Shown here piece by piece: positions 1 to 8,417 of a DNA stretch of 64,000 nucleotides (the stretch's first letter is position 1; each line of letters starts with the position of its first letter). The notes beneath the pieces are model-generated. The model did no database searches. It saw nothing but the letters and a program-made list of their open reading frames with translations, and had not been told where the DNA came from. Made by a program: the position numbers and the translations under genes. The stretch is from contig JBAZYO010000005.1 of NCBI GenBank assembly GCA_041659285.1, forward strand, positions 124,001 to 188,000, written 5' to 3'. The DNA comes from Vicinamibacterales bacterium (GTDB lineage: Bacteria; Acidobacteriota; Vicinamibacteria; Vicinamibacterales; UBA2999).

Positions 1-614
1 GGGCGGTGTTCTATCCCAACCCGCGCGGCAGCACCAACTACGGCGAGAAGTTCCTGCAGAACAACGTCAACGACTGGGGCGGCGGCGACTACAAGGACAT
101 CATGACCGGCGTGGACGCGCTGGTGGCGCGCGGCATCGCCGACCCCGACAAGCTGGCGCACATCGGCTGGAGCTACGGCGGTTACATGACGGCCTGGGTG
201 ATCACGCAGACCAGCCGCTTCAAGGCGGCCATGGTCGGCGCCGGCCTCACCAACATGTGGAGCATGTACGGCACCAACGACATCCCCAGCGTGCTGATCA
301 GCTATTTCGGGGGCATCCCCAATGCCAGGACGCTGCCGCTCTATTTGGAACGGTCGGCGATGACCCACATCGACAGGGTGACGACGCCCACCCTCATCCT
401 GCACGGTGCGAACGACGAGCGGGTGCCGGTGGGGCAGGCGCAGGAACTCTACCGGGCCCTGAAAGATCGCGGCAAGCCCACGGAATTGGTGTTTTACCCG
501 CGCGAAGGACACGGGTTTAGCGAGTACTATCATCAGAAGGACCGCATGCAGCGGATCTACGACTGGGTGACGAAGTACACCCTCGGCGCATCTGATAAAA
601 CGACACAACAATGA
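1..614 (+). CDS. S9 family (prolyl oligopeptidase-like) serine peptidase, C-terminal part
   Basis: The gene is cut by the left edge; the reading frame is already open at base 2, so the GTG at 6 is probably internal. What remains is the alpha/beta-hydrolase catalytic domain of an S9 peptidase, a family that cleaves oligopeptides and is usually secreted in this kind of organism. All three catalytic elements are visible: the nucleophile Ser in GWSYGGYM, the Asp in HGANDERVP and the His in GHGFS. The stop overlaps the ATG of the next gene by four bases (ATGA), suggesting translational coupling. The N-terminal beta-propeller and any signal peptide lie outside the window. Confidence 0.93.
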   Translation, partial: AVFYPNPRGSTNYGEKFLQNNVNDWGGGDYKDIMTGVDALVARGIADPDKLAHIGWSYGGYMTAWVITQTSRFKAAMVGAGLTNMWSMYGTNDIPSVLISYFGGIPNARTLPLYLERSAMTHIDRVTTPTLILHGANDERVPVGQAQELYRALKDRGKPTELVFYPREGHGFSEYYHQKDRMQRIYDWVTKYTLGASDKTTQQ

Positions 615-2395
615 CTGAACCCGCGCCGCATGGCGCCGCCAGCAGCACCGCCTCCGACGCCGAGCTGCTGGCCATCCTCGCCGAACTGGGACGTGAGGTC
701 AGCTCCGTGCTCGACCTCAACACGCTCCTCGAAAGAATCCCGCAGCTCATCTCGCGGCTCACCAAGTTCACGGTCTTCTCGGTCTACCTGCTCGACGAGA
801 AGCGGCAGGAACTGAGCATCGCCTACGCCCTCGGCTACCCCGAGGAAATCGTCAAGCACTTCACGCTGCAGATGGGCCAGGGCATCGTCGGCACGGCCAT
901 CGCCGAGCAGCGGCCCATCCTGTTGAACGATGTCGATTCCGACGCCCGCTACCTGGCAGTGGTGCCGGGCGCCAAGTCGCAGCTGGCGGTGCCGCTGCGC
1001 AACAAGGGCAAGGTGATCGGCGCCCTCAACCTGCTGAGCGACCGCACCGGCGCGTTCACCGAACGCGACGAGTGGATCCTGCGGCAGTTCGGCGCGCACG
1101 TCGCCCAGGGCATCGCCACGGCCCGGCTGTTCGAGTCGGAGCGGGAATACGCCGAGACGCTCGAGACGCTCGCGGAAATCGGCCGCGAGATGACCTCCAT
1201 TCTCGACCCCGACGAGCTGTTGACGCGCCTCGCCCACCTCATCAAGCGCGTCATCGACTACCGCATCTTCGGCATCCTCCTGCTGGACGAAGACACCGGC
1301 GTGCTCGAAATGAAGGTGGCGATCAAGTACGGCGACGACCCGGCGGCGATGGAACCCGTGAAGCTCGGCGAAGGCCTGGTCGGCTACGCCGCCCTCCACA
1401 AGGAAGTGGTGCTGGTCCCCGACGTGTTGGAGGATCCGCGCTACATCAACGCGGTGCCCGGCGTGCGATCCGAGCTCGTGATCCCGCTGATGCTGAAGGA
1501 CCGCTGCATCGGCGTGTTCGACCTTGAAAGCCCGGAGCGCGACGCCTTCAACACCAAGAACGTCAAGCTGCTCACGCTGCTGGCCTCGGAAGCCGCGGTG
1601 GCGCTCGACAACGCGCGCCTCTACGAGTCGATTCGCGCCAACGAGGCGCGCTTCGAGAAGGAGCTGCGGTTCGCCAAGCGCGTCCAGATGGCGCTGCTGC
1701 CGCAGGAGCTGCCCAAGCGCCTGCGGGGCGTGGACGTGTCGTGGCACTTCGATCCGGCCCGCGAGCTGGGCGGCGACCTCTGTGACTTCCTGTCGCCCGA
1801 GCCCAACACGCTGGTGGTGGCGGTCGGCGACGTCTCAGGCAAGGGCGTGCCGGCGGCCCTCTATGGCGCGGCGATCGGCGAGATGGTCCGTGGCCGCACG
1901 TTCCGCCGCCGGCTGGAGAAGGAACGCAGCACGCCGGCCGCGGTGCTGGCCGGCATGAACCGCATCCTCCACGAACGCAACCTGGAGGAGTACTACTGCA
2001 CGCTGTGCTACGCGATGTTCGAGTTCAAGAAGCAGATCGTCACGTTCGCCAACTCTGGCCTGCCCTACCCGGTGCGGTGCAGCGACGGCAAGGCGACGCA
2101 GATCGACATGCCCGGCGTGCCGCTCGGCTCATTCGGCAGCTCCACCTACGACGAGGTGCAGGTGCCGCTCGCGCCCGGGGACGTGTTCGTGTTCTGTTCC
2201 GACGGCATCTCGGAGGCGTTCGACGAGGCCGGCATGGAATTCGGGGGCGCCCGCCTGATCGAGGTGATCGAACGCACGCACACGCAGCCGGCGAAGGAAA
2301 TTGTCGGGGAGATCTTTGGCGCCGTTCAGCAGTTCTGCGGCGACGCCGAGCAGTCAGACGACCGGACGGTCGTGGTGGTGAAGATTAATCAGTGA
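611..2395 (+). CDS. GAF-GAF-PP2C (SpoIIE-type) serine phosphatase
   Basis: The 594-residue protein has two GAF sensor domains (about residues 30-170 and 200-345), a short helical linker and a C-terminal SpoIIE/RsbU-like PP2C phosphatase domain (about 390-590). The metal-binding signatures are present: GGDLCDF, VGDVSGKG and the terminal SDDRTVVVV. Such proteins dephosphorylate anti-sigma-factor antagonists or similar partners in response to a small ligand or redox signal bound by GAF. No transmembrane segment or signal peptide is seen, so it should be cytoplasmic. The ATG overlaps the preceding stop. The 3' end overlaps the convergent atpB by seven bases. The ligand and the target cannot be read from sequence. 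Confidence 0.93.
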   Translation: MTEPAPHGAASSTASDAELLAILAELGREVSSVLDLNTLLERIPQLISRLTKFTVFSVYLLDEKRQELSIAYALGYPEEIVKHFTLQMGQGIVGTAIAEQRPILLNDVDSDARYLAVVPGAKSQLAVPLRNKGKVIGALNLLSDRTGAFTERDEWILRQFGAHVAQGIATARLFESEREYAETLETLAEIGREMTSILDPDELLTRLAHLIKRVIDYRIFGILLLDEDTGVLEMKVAIKYGDDPAAMEPVKLGEGLVGYAALHKEVVLVPDVLEDPRYINAVPGVRSELVIPLMLKDRCIGVFDLESPERDAFNTKNVKLLTLLASEAAVALDNARLYESIRANEARFEKELRFAKRVQMALLPQELPKRLRGVDVSWHFDPARELGGDLCDFLSPEPNTLVVAVGDVSGKGVPAALYGAAIGEMVRGRTFRRRLEKERSTPAAVLAGMNRILHERNLEEYYCTLCYAMFEFKKQIVTFANSGLPYPVRCSDGKATQIDMPGVPLGSFGSSTYDEVQVPLAPGDVFVFCSDGISEAFDEAGMEFGGARLIEVIERTHTQPAKEIVGEIFGAVQQFCGDAEQSDDRTVVVVKINQ

Positions 2396-3156
2396 GAATG
2401 CGCGGGGGCGTGCGTGCTCGGCTCGCCCTCGTAGTCGTCCCCGTGGTCGTCCACGTGGGTGGCGGCGGTCAGGTAGATGGCGCCCAGCGTCAGGAAGATG
2501 AACGCCTGGAGCGGGCCGACGATCAATCCCAGGAACTGAATCGGCAGCGGCGCGATGAACGGGACGATGCTGGCGAGAATCAGCACGACGAGGTGCTCGC
2601 CGAAGATGTTGCCGAACAGGCGGAGCGTGAGCGACAGCACGCGCGACAGGTGGCTGATGATTTCGATCACGAAGATCATCGGCGCCAGCGCAATCGGCAC
2701 GCCCGGCATCACCGCGAAGTGCTTGATGTAGTTGATCGGGCCGTTCGCCATCACGCCCTGCGCGTGATAGTAGAGCCACAGCGTCAGCGCGCACGCGAAC
2801 GGGACGTTGATGTTGCTGGTCGGCGAGCCGAGGCCGGGGACCTGGCCCATCAGGTTGCCGATCAGGATGAACACGAAGAGCGTGCCGAGCAGCGGCAGGT
2901 ACTTGCGGCCCTTCTTGCCCATGTTGTCTTCGAGCACGCCCACCAGGAACGAGACGACGTCCTCGAGGACGATCTGGAGCTTGCCGGGGTTGTCGACGCT
3001 CAGCTGCGAGCGGATGGCCAGGCCGATGAAGAGGATGAACAGCGTAATCAGCCCGACGAAGACCATGTGGTCGGGGATCTCGGCGTGAATGCCGAGGGTC
3101 GCGAGCAGGAGGTTGATGATCGCGACTAGTGGGGACGGATGTTCAATTGCTTCCAC
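2389..3156 (-). CDS. atpB: F0F1 ATP synthase subunit a
   Basis: The 255-residue polytopic membrane protein has the hallmark helix SLTLRLFGNIFGEH, whose Arg is the essential residue of the proton half-channel facing the c-ring, and the NLMGQVPG and PLQAFIFLTLGAIYL segments typical of subunit a. The C-terminus is His/Asp rich. The chosen start is GTG at 3156; no clear Shine-Dalgarno precedes it. Subunit a normally lies directly upstream of atpE (c subunit) and atpF. Here its 3' end runs into a convergent phosphatase gene and its 5' side is an unrelated lipoprotein gene, so atpB is detached from the rest of the complex. Confidence 0.95.
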   Translation of the reverse strand: MEAIEHPSPLVAIINLLLATLGIHAEIPDHMVFVGLITLFILFIGLAIRSQLSVDNPGKLQIVLEDVVSFLVGVLEDNMGKKGRKYLPLLGTLFVFILIGNLMGQVPGLGSPTSNINVPFACALTLWLYYHAQGVMANGPINYIKHFAVMPGVPIALAPMIFVIEIISHLSRVLSLTLRLFGNIFGEHLVVLILASIVPFIAPLPIQFLGLIVGPLQAFIFLTLGAIYLTAATHVDDHGDDYEGEPSTHAPAHSH

Positions 3157-3201
3157 AGCCGGACATTGTACTAGATTTCACAAGGGCGGGGCGTACATAG
3201 A

Positions 3202-3227
3202 AAGGGCGGCACAGAAGTGCCGCCCTT
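3202..3227 (-). terminator. Probable intrinsic terminator after the OB-fold lipoprotein gene
   Basis: A perfect 11-bp inverted repeat (AAGGGCGGCAC / GTGCCGCCCTT) with a 4-nt loop starts about 20 bases past the stop of the gene at 3247-3606 and before atpB on the same strand. On the minus strand it is followed by a short weak T-rich stretch (TTTCTATGT). It would separate atpB transcription from the upstream gene. Confidence 0.6.
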
Positions 3228-3246
3228 CTGGCATTAACTCCTGTAT

Positions 3247-3606
3247 TTACAGGAACTTAATGCTCTTTTCGCGGATGTGGAGGCCGAACGAACGGCCGCC
3301 GATCAGCGCGACTTCCTCGACCTCGCCGCGCACGCGGACCCGGGCGTTCTTGCCGGGGGTGCGGTTGTTGTCGGAGATCACCAGCATTTCGCCGGAGCCG
3401 TCGCTCACCCGGTAGACCTTGAACGGCACGAACGGGATGCCGAACGAGGTGGTGACGACGCCCTCAACGGTCACGGTCTTGTCCGCGAACTTGCCGGGAT
3501 TGGTCTGCACCTCAGAAATCGAACGCGAGCCCATCGACGCGCAAGCGCCGGTGAGCGCGCTGGCTGCGATGACGAGACTCCAAACGATGTTGCGTGTGCG
3601 ACCCAT
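3247..3606 (-). CDS. Small OB-fold lipoprotein, function unknown
   Basis: The 119-residue protein starts at the ATG at 3606, which has GGGAG eight bases upstream; a longer open frame to 3792 runs through palindromic repeats and is not supported. The N-terminus is a signal peptide ending in a lipobox-like LTGAC, so the mature protein is probably membrane anchored through Cys. The rest (ISEVQTNPGKFADKTVTVEG and later beta strands) resembles the tRNA_anti-like/BOF type of OB fold, found in small periplasmic proteins. No enzymatic motif is seen. Confidence 0.75.
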   Translation of the reverse strand: MGRTRNIVWSLVIAASALTGACASMGSRSISEVQTNPGKFADKTVTVEGVVTTSFGIPFVPFKVYRVSDGSGEMLVISDNNRTPGKNARVRVRGEVEEVALIGGRSFGLHIREKSIKFL

Positions 3607-3625
3607 GGCGAATCTCCCAGTTCCC

Positions 3626-3685
3626 GGCACCCCTAAAAGGGGTGCCCTACAACTCTCTCCGTAGGGCACCCCTTTATGGGGTGCC
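3626..3685. repeat. Twin nested palindromes upstream of the OB-fold lipoprotein gene
   Basis: Two 21-bp palindromes, GGCACCCC-N5-GGGGTGCC at 3626-3646 and 3665-3685, are separated by 18 bases. In addition GGGGTGCCCTAC at 3639-3650 is the reverse complement of GTAGGGCACCCC at 3661-3672. The block can therefore fold as two small hairpins or one larger one. It starts about 20 bases upstream of the lipoprotein start codon. Confidence 0.85.
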
Positions 3686-3828
3686 AAGAGAGAAGTAGGC
3701 CGCGGACGGATCGTGAAGAGTGCGGCCGAAGGGCGGCGATGCCAGCGCCTGCCTGATAGTTCGCCCCTCGGTGATCCGCCGCAGCCTGCCACCCAGAACT
3801 ACAAGGGTCGTGCCACCGACCAAGGCAG

Positions 3829-3856
3829 GGCCGCAGATGACACAGATAACGCAGAT
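3829..3856 (+). repeat. Family C repeat (GCCGCAGATGACRCAGAT type)
   Basis: The unit begins GGCCGCAGATGACACAGAT and ends AACGCAGAT, built from the 9-mer GAYRCAGAT. Related copies occur near 26994, 27203 (inverted), 31941, 32719-32775, 54277 and 58025-58090. Confidence 0.85.
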
Positions 3857-3886
3857 CTTGTTTTAAAAGAGGCAGTTACAGGCGGA

Positions 3887-3914
3887 GGCCCCAGGCCCCA
3901 GGCCCCAGGCCCCA
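3887..3914. repeat. Tandem heptamer (GGCCCCA)x4
   Basis: Four perfect head-to-tail copies of GGCCCCA lie 44 bases downstream of the glnA stop. The heptamer has no inverted symmetry. The number of copies may vary between strains by slippage. Confidence 0.9.
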
Positions 3915-3957
3915 AGCCTCGCGTCTTGTCCCCGGACAAGGACGAAGCGTCCGACGA

Positions 3958-5295
3958 TCAATACACTCCGAGGTAGCGGTCCATCTCCCACGGCGAGACG
4001 TGGCGGATGTATTCGGCCCACTCCTCGCGCTTGGCTTCGAGGAAGTGATTGAAGATGTGCTCGCCCAGCGTCTCCTTGACCAGCTCGTCTTTCTCGAACT
4101 CATCCAAGGCTTCGCTGAGGTTGGCCGGCAGGTCGTCGATGCGCAGGTGGCGGCGCTCGCGATGGCTCATCTTGTAGATGTTCTTGTTCACCGGCGGACC
4201 GGGATCCACCGCGTGATCGATGCCGTCGAGGCCGGCGCGCAACATCACCGCCAGGGCGAGGTAGGGATTGCACGATGGATCCGGCATGCGCAGCTCGATG
4301 CGCGTCGAGGGGCCGCGCGAGGCGGGCACGCGCACGAGCGGGCTGCGGTTCTTCTCGGACCAGGCGATGGCGGTGGGCGCCTCGTAGCCGGGCACCAGGC
4401 GCTTGTAAGAGTTCACCAGCGGGTTGGTGATCGCGCAAAAGCCCTTGGCGTGCTGGAGCAATCCGCCGACGTAGTTGAGGCAGGTCTGGCTCAACAGGAT
4501 CTCGTTGCCGGGATCGAAGAAGGCGTTCTGGCCGCCGCTGAAAAGCGACTGGTGCGTGTGCATGCCCGATCCGTTCACTCCGAAGATCGGCTTGGGCATG
4601 AAGGTCGCGTGCAGGTTGTTCCGCAGCGCCACGTACTTGACGATGAACCGGCACGTACTCACGTTATCCGCCGTCGTCAGGACGTCCTCTGAGTGAAAAT
4701 CGATCTCGTGCTGGCCCGGCGCCACTTCGTGGTGCGCCGCTTCGACGCCGATGCCCATCTGCTCGAGGGCAATCACGATTTCGCGGCGGACGTCTTCACC
4801 GAGATCGATGGGCGCGAGGTCGAAGTAGCTGGCGCGATCGTGCGTCTCGGTGGTGGCGCGGCCGTCGCGGCGGAGGAAGAGGAAGAACTCGATTTCGGGC
4901 CCGGCCACCATGGTGAAGCCGCGCCGGCCGGCCTGCGCGATGGCGTTTTTCAGCGTGGTGCGCGGGCAGCCGGCGAAGGGACTGCCGTCGGGATTGGCGA
5001 TGTCGCAGATCAGCCGGCCGACGCGGGCGCCGTTGGGGTCGGCCCACGGGAACACCTGGAAGGTGGACAGGTCCGGCCGCAGGTACATGTCCGACTCTTC
5101 GATGCGAACGAAGCCTTCGATCGACGAGCCGTCGAACATGATCTTGCCGTCGAGGGCGTCGGCAAACTGGCGGTCGGGGACCTCGACGTTCTTGATCACG
5201 CCGAGGATGTCGGTGAACTGCAGGCGCAGGAACTTGACACCCTCCTTGTCAGCCCGCGCCAGGATCGCGGTCTTTTCGCCCCCCGCTTTTGCCAT
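3958..5295 (-). CDS. glnA: Glutamine synthetase type I
   Basis: The enzyme makes glutamine from glutamate, ammonia and ATP. The 445-residue protein has the GS signatures FDGSSIEGFVRIEESDMYL, AGPEIEFFLF, the metal/glutamate-binding HHEVAPGQHEIDF, GSGMHTHQSL and the NRSPLVRVPASRG loop. The length and the C-terminus ending RYLGVY match the short GSI-alpha subtype (Bacillus-like). The insert and the NLYDLP adenylylation site of GSI-beta enzymes are missing, so control by GlnE adenylylation is not expected; feedback inhibition is more likely. It lies 51 bp downstream of the hybrid kinase gene on the same strand. Confidence 0.96.
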   Translation of the reverse strand: MAKAGGEKTAILARADKEGVKFLRLQFTDILGVIKNVEVPDRQFADALDGKIMFDGSSIEGFVRIEESDMYLRPDLSTFQVFPWADPNGARVGRLICDIANPDGSPFAGCPRTTLKNAIAQAGRRGFTMVAGPEIEFFLFLRRDGRATTETHDRASYFDLAPIDLGEDVRREIVIALEQMGIGVEAAHHEVAPGQHEIDFHSEDVLTTADNVSTCRFIVKYVALRNNLHATFMPKPIFGVNGSGMHTHQSLFSGGQNAFFDPGNEILLSQTCLNYVGGLLQHAKGFCAITNPLVNSYKRLVPGYEAPTAIAWSEKNRSPLVRVPASRGPSTRIELRMPDPSCNPYLALAVMLRAGLDGIDHAVDPGPPVNKNIYKMSHRERRHLRIDDLPANLSEALDEFEKDELVKETLGEHIFNHFLEAKREEWAEYIRHVSPWEMDRYLGVY

Positions 5296-5338
5296 TCAAG
5301 GATTCTATGCGTGGACCGGGCCACGCACGCAATGTAGT

Positions 5339-5356
5339 GTCCGGCTTTAGCCGGAC
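5339..5356. repeat. Family A palindrome (GTCCGGCTTTAGCCGGAC) containing the kinase stop codon
   Basis: This near-perfect 18-bp palindrome covers the end of the hybrid histidine kinase gene: the TAA stop is read from its centre and the last residues (GSG) come from its arm. It may act as a 3' hairpin for that gene and lies just upstream of glnA. Confidence 0.85.
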
Positions 5357-8043
5357 CCAAGCAGGCGTGTCACCTCCGCGGTGAGCGCTGCCGCCTCGAT
5401 GGGCTTGGTCAGGTAGACGTTGGCCCCGAGGCGCAGCGACCGCAGCTCGCTCGACGAGCGGTCGGCGCCCGACACCACCACCACCGGGATGCGGGCGTCT
5501 TTCTCGTTGGCCTTGAGCCGCGCCAACACCTCGTAGCCGTCGATGTTCGGCATCACCAGGTCGAGCACCAGCAGGTCGACGTGCTCGCGCTCGATGGCGG
5601 CCAGCGCCTCGGCGCCGTCGCGCGCCTGCAGGACGCGATGCCCGTTCCGGGTCAGCGCCGCCGTCAGCACTCCACGCAGGTCGTTGTCGTCTTCGGCGAC
5701 CAGCACCGTGGCGCCGGTGCGGCTGCCCAGCGACTGGCTGATCTGCCGCAGCAGGTGATCCAGGCCCTCGCCCTTGGTCACCACCGCGACGCCTTCGGGC
5801 CGGCGGCCCGAATCGGTGGCATCCGGCACGCCGGAGACCACCACGACGGGAATGCGCGCGAGCGCGTCCTCGCTGCGCAGGCGCTCGATGAACTCCCAGC
5901 CATCCAGGCCGGGCATGAGCAGGTCCACGGTGATCACGTCGGGCCGCATGGTGCGCGCGATGTGCATGGCCGAAGCCGCGTCGCGGGCGTCCAGCACTTC
6001 GTAGCCGGCGTGGATCAGCTGCGACCGAATCAGCGCGCGGAAGTCGTCGTCATCGTCCACCACGAGCACGCGGCGCGCGGCGAGGCGGGCCGAGCCGTCC
6101 TGGTTGACCGCGACCGGGGCCAGCGCCAGCGCTGCCGCCTCTTCCACCGAGGCGGTGGGCAGCGTGAACGAGAAGCGCGTGCCCCTATTGACCTCGCTGT
6201 CCACGTAGATGCGTCCGCCGTGCTGTTCCACCAGCGCCTTGGTGATGGCCAGGCCGAGGCCGGTGCCGCCCTTGCGGCGCGACGCCGAGCTGTCGACCTG
6301 TTGGAACTTCTTGAACAGGCGATTGAGGTTCTCTGGGGCGATCCCGTCGCCCTGGTCCGACACCGCCAGCGTGACCATGGTGTCGGAGCCGACCGCGGTC
6401 ACCGAGACGGTGGAGCCCTCCGGCGCGAACTTCACCGCGTTCGACAGCAGGTTCACCAGCGCCTGGACGATGCGGTCCGGATCCACCATGACGGGGCGGA
6501 GCCTGGCCGGCAGCCTGGCATCAAGGGTGACCTGGGCGGCGCGGGCCGGGCCCTCGACCACCTGGATCGACTGCCGCACGATGTCGGCCACGTTCACGGG
6601 CTTCGTGTGCAGCGTGATGTTGCCAGACTCGATCTTCGCGATGTCGAGCATGTCGTTGATGATGCGGACCAGGCGCTCGCAGTTGTTCAACGCGATCTGC
6701 AGCAACTGCCGGTGCTCCTCACCGGGCACCGAATCCGGCTCGTCGAGCACCAGCTGCACCGACCCGCGGATCGAGGTCAGCGGGGTCCGCAGTTCGTGGC
6801 TGACAATCGACACGAACTCGTCCTTCATCCGGTCCACTTCACGCAGGCGCGAGATGTCCTGGAAGGCCACCACGGCGCCGGCCACGTGGCCGAGCTCGTT
6901 GCGCAGCGGCGCGCCGCTGGCCAGGATGGGGAAGACGCGGCCGTCGGGATGGTGAATCTCGAGCTCCTGGTTGATCACCTGCTCGCCGCGCAACGCGCGC
7001 GCCGAGATCCACTCCTCGGGTGGGATCGGCGTGCCGTCTTTCGCGATGCGCTTGAAGCGCGCCCAGTAGTTCGCGCGCAGCTCGGCGCCCCGCGGCTCGA
7101 TGCCAAACACGTCGGTGGCGGCGCGGTTGCGCAGGCGCACGCTGCCGTCGGTGTTGAAGATCATCAGCGCCGCCGGTACGGTCTCGAGCGTGGCCAGCAG
7201 GTCGGCGTGCGCGGCCTCGACGCGGCGGCGTGATTCGACGGTCACCGCGGCCAGCTCGCGCGTTTCGCTCAGCGCCGTGGCCAGCTCGCGCTCGCGGATC
7301 TGGATGGACTGCGCCATCTTCGCAAACGAGTTGAACAGCACGCCGATCTCGTCGGCGCGCAGGGTCTGGTGCGCGGCGGCGAAGTCGCCCCGCTCGATGC
7401 CCTCGGCCGACTCGGTCAGCTGCCGCAGCGGATCGAGCACGCCGCGCTTGGCGAACCAGATGATGAGCGAGATGGCGCCGATGAACACGCTGGCAAACGC
7501 GGTCCTGACCACCGCCAGGGTCGCGCGCTGGTTGACAATGGTATCCGAGACCTGGCGCAGCAGCTCGCGCTCACGGGCGTCGAATGCGACGAGCTCCTGG
7601 TTGATCCTGGTGAAGTCATCCGCGGTGCGCCGAATGAGCAGCTCCTGGTCGGCGACCGTCGCCCGGCCGAGCGGGACGGTCTGGTCCCACAGCGCGGTCC
7701 ACGAACCCGCCGCCGAGCGAATGCGGGCGAGGCGCTCGAGCTGTGCCGAATCGCGCGTGAGCGACGCCAGGTGCGACATCGCCCCGCTGTAGACGCGGCG
7801 ATTGTCGTCGCGCCCGTGGCGCAACGCCGGCGCGCCAGTCAGGGCGTAGGCGAGGTGATTGGCCCGCGCCTCGACCAGCGCGCGCCACATGGTGCCGTGG
7901 ACGTTGAGGACTTCGGAGATGCGCTGCTGGTTGGCGTCCATCCTCGTCGATTCGCCGTACGAATAGACGACGAGGCCGATGGCGAGGGCGGCGAGGAGGT
8001 AAATCAGCCAGAGGCCGATGAACGCCCGCGTGCGGATGGTCAC
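5347..8043 (-). CDS. Membrane hybrid histidine kinase (HAMP-PAS-HisKA-HATPase-REC-REC)
   Basis: The 898-residue sensor kinase has a transmembrane segment (7-29), a periplasmic helical sensor region (about 30-170), a second membrane segment (178-198), HAMP (200-255), a coiled coil, PAS (285-400), HisKA with the phospho-acceptor His416 in SIVSHELRTPL, a HATPase_c domain with DQGDGIAPENL and GTGLGLAI, and two receiver domains (about 650-770 and 775-895). Both receivers keep the acidic pocket (VVDDDDDF, AEDDNDL) and a phosphorylatable Asp (VDLLMPG, LDLVMPN). The GTG start overlaps the stop of the response regulator gene. The stop codon lies inside a family A palindrome. The signal sensed is not evident. 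Confidence 0.95.
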   Translation of the reverse strand: MTIRTRAFIGLWLIYLLAALAIGLVVYSYGESTRMDANQQRISEVLNVHGTMWRALVEARANHLAYALTGAPALRHGRDDNRRVYSGAMSHLASLTRDSAQLERLARIRSAAGSWTALWDQTVPLGRATVADQELLIRRTADDFTRINQELVAFDARERELLRQVSDTIVNQRATLAVVRTAFASVFIGAISLIIWFAKRGVLDPLRQLTESAEGIERGDFAAAHQTLRADEIGVLFNSFAKMAQSIQIRERELATALSETRELAAVTVESRRRVEAAHADLLATLETVPAALMIFNTDGSVRLRNRAATDVFGIEPRGAELRANYWARFKRIAKDGTPIPPEEWISARALRGEQVINQELEIHHPDGRVFPILASGAPLRNELGHVAGAVVAFQDISRLREVDRMKDEFVSIVSHELRTPLTSIRGSVQLVLDEPDSVPGEEHRQLLQIALNNCERLVRIINDMLDIAKIESGNITLHTKPVNVADIVRQSIQVVEGPARAAQVTLDARLPARLRPVMVDPDRIVQALVNLLSNAVKFAPEGSTVSVTAVGSDTMVTLAVSDQGDGIAPENLNRLFKKFQQVDSSASRRKGGTGLGLAITKALVEQHGGRIYVDSEVNRGTRFSFTLPTASVEEAAALALAPVAVNQDGSARLAARRVLVVDDDDDFRALIRSQLIHAGYEVLDARDAASAMHIARTMRPDVITVDLLMPGLDGWEFIERLRSEDALARIPVVVVSGVPDATDSGRRPEGVAVVTKGEGLDHLLRQISQSLGSRTGATVLVAEDDNDLRGVLTAALTRNGHRVLQARDGAEALAAIEREHVDLLVLDLVMPNIDGYEVLARLKANEKDARIPVVVVSGADRSSSELRSLRLGANVYLTKPIEAAALTAEVTRLLGSG

Positions 8044-8417
8044 GGGACCTTCGCGGTGACGATGTCCTTGACCTGCTGCCCGAGCGACAGCGCGTCAAAC
8101 GGTTTGGTTACGTAGCCGGAGGCGCCGAGGCTCAACCCGCGCTGGATCTCCGCCTCTTGCGACTTCGCCGTCAGGAAGATGACCGGGATGCCGGCGGTGG
8201 CCGGGTCCGCCTTGAGCTGCCGGCACGTTTCCGGGCCGTCGAGCTCGGGCATCATCCAGTCGAGCAGCACCACGTCGGGCGGCTGCTGGCGAATGGCGTC
8301 CAGCGCCTCCTGGCCGTTGTTGACCACCCTGACGATGAAGCCGGCGCGCTTCAGCGCGAGCCTGGCGACGAGCTGGATGTCGGGGTCGTCCTCGGCGAGT
8401 ACGACCGCCAGGCTCAT
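8040..8417 (-). CDS. Stand-alone response regulator receiver protein
   Basis: The 125-residue CheY-like protein starts MSLAVVLAEDDPD at 8417, whose ATG overlaps the preceding stop; the longer open frame to 8528 would overlap that gene and is not preferred. It has the acidic pocket EDD, the phospho-acceptor Asp in LLDWMMPELDG, Thr in FLTAK and Lys in VTKPF. There is no output domain. Its position between the membrane GAF protein and the hybrid kinase, with four-base overlaps on both sides, suggests one phosphorelay. Confidence 0.94.
   Translation of the reverse strand: MSLAVVLAEDDPDIQLVARLALKRAGFIVRVVNNGQEALDAIRQQPPDVVLLDWMMPELDGPETCRQLKADPATAGIPVIFLTAKSQEAEIQRGLSLGASGYVTKPFDALSLGQQVKDIVTAKVP

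Larger units (their letters stand above)
3607..3957. other. Non-coding stretch of about 350 bp filled with repeats
   Basis: No credible gene was found between the OB-fold lipoprotein and glnA. From left to right it holds the twin palindromes (3626-3685), unstructured GC-rich sequence (3690-3820), a family C repeat (3829-3856), a short A/T-rich stretch (TTGTTTTAAAAGA, from about 3858) and a heptamer tandem repeat (3887-3914). A second small repeat, TTGTCCCCGGACAA near 3928, is palindromic. Confidence 0.7.

Noticed and set aside
3887..3914. The GGCCCCA tandem as an origin or protein-binding iteron
   Set aside because: Only four short GC-rich copies are present, with no DnaA boxes, A/T-rich unwinding region or replication gene; simple slippage repeat is enough.
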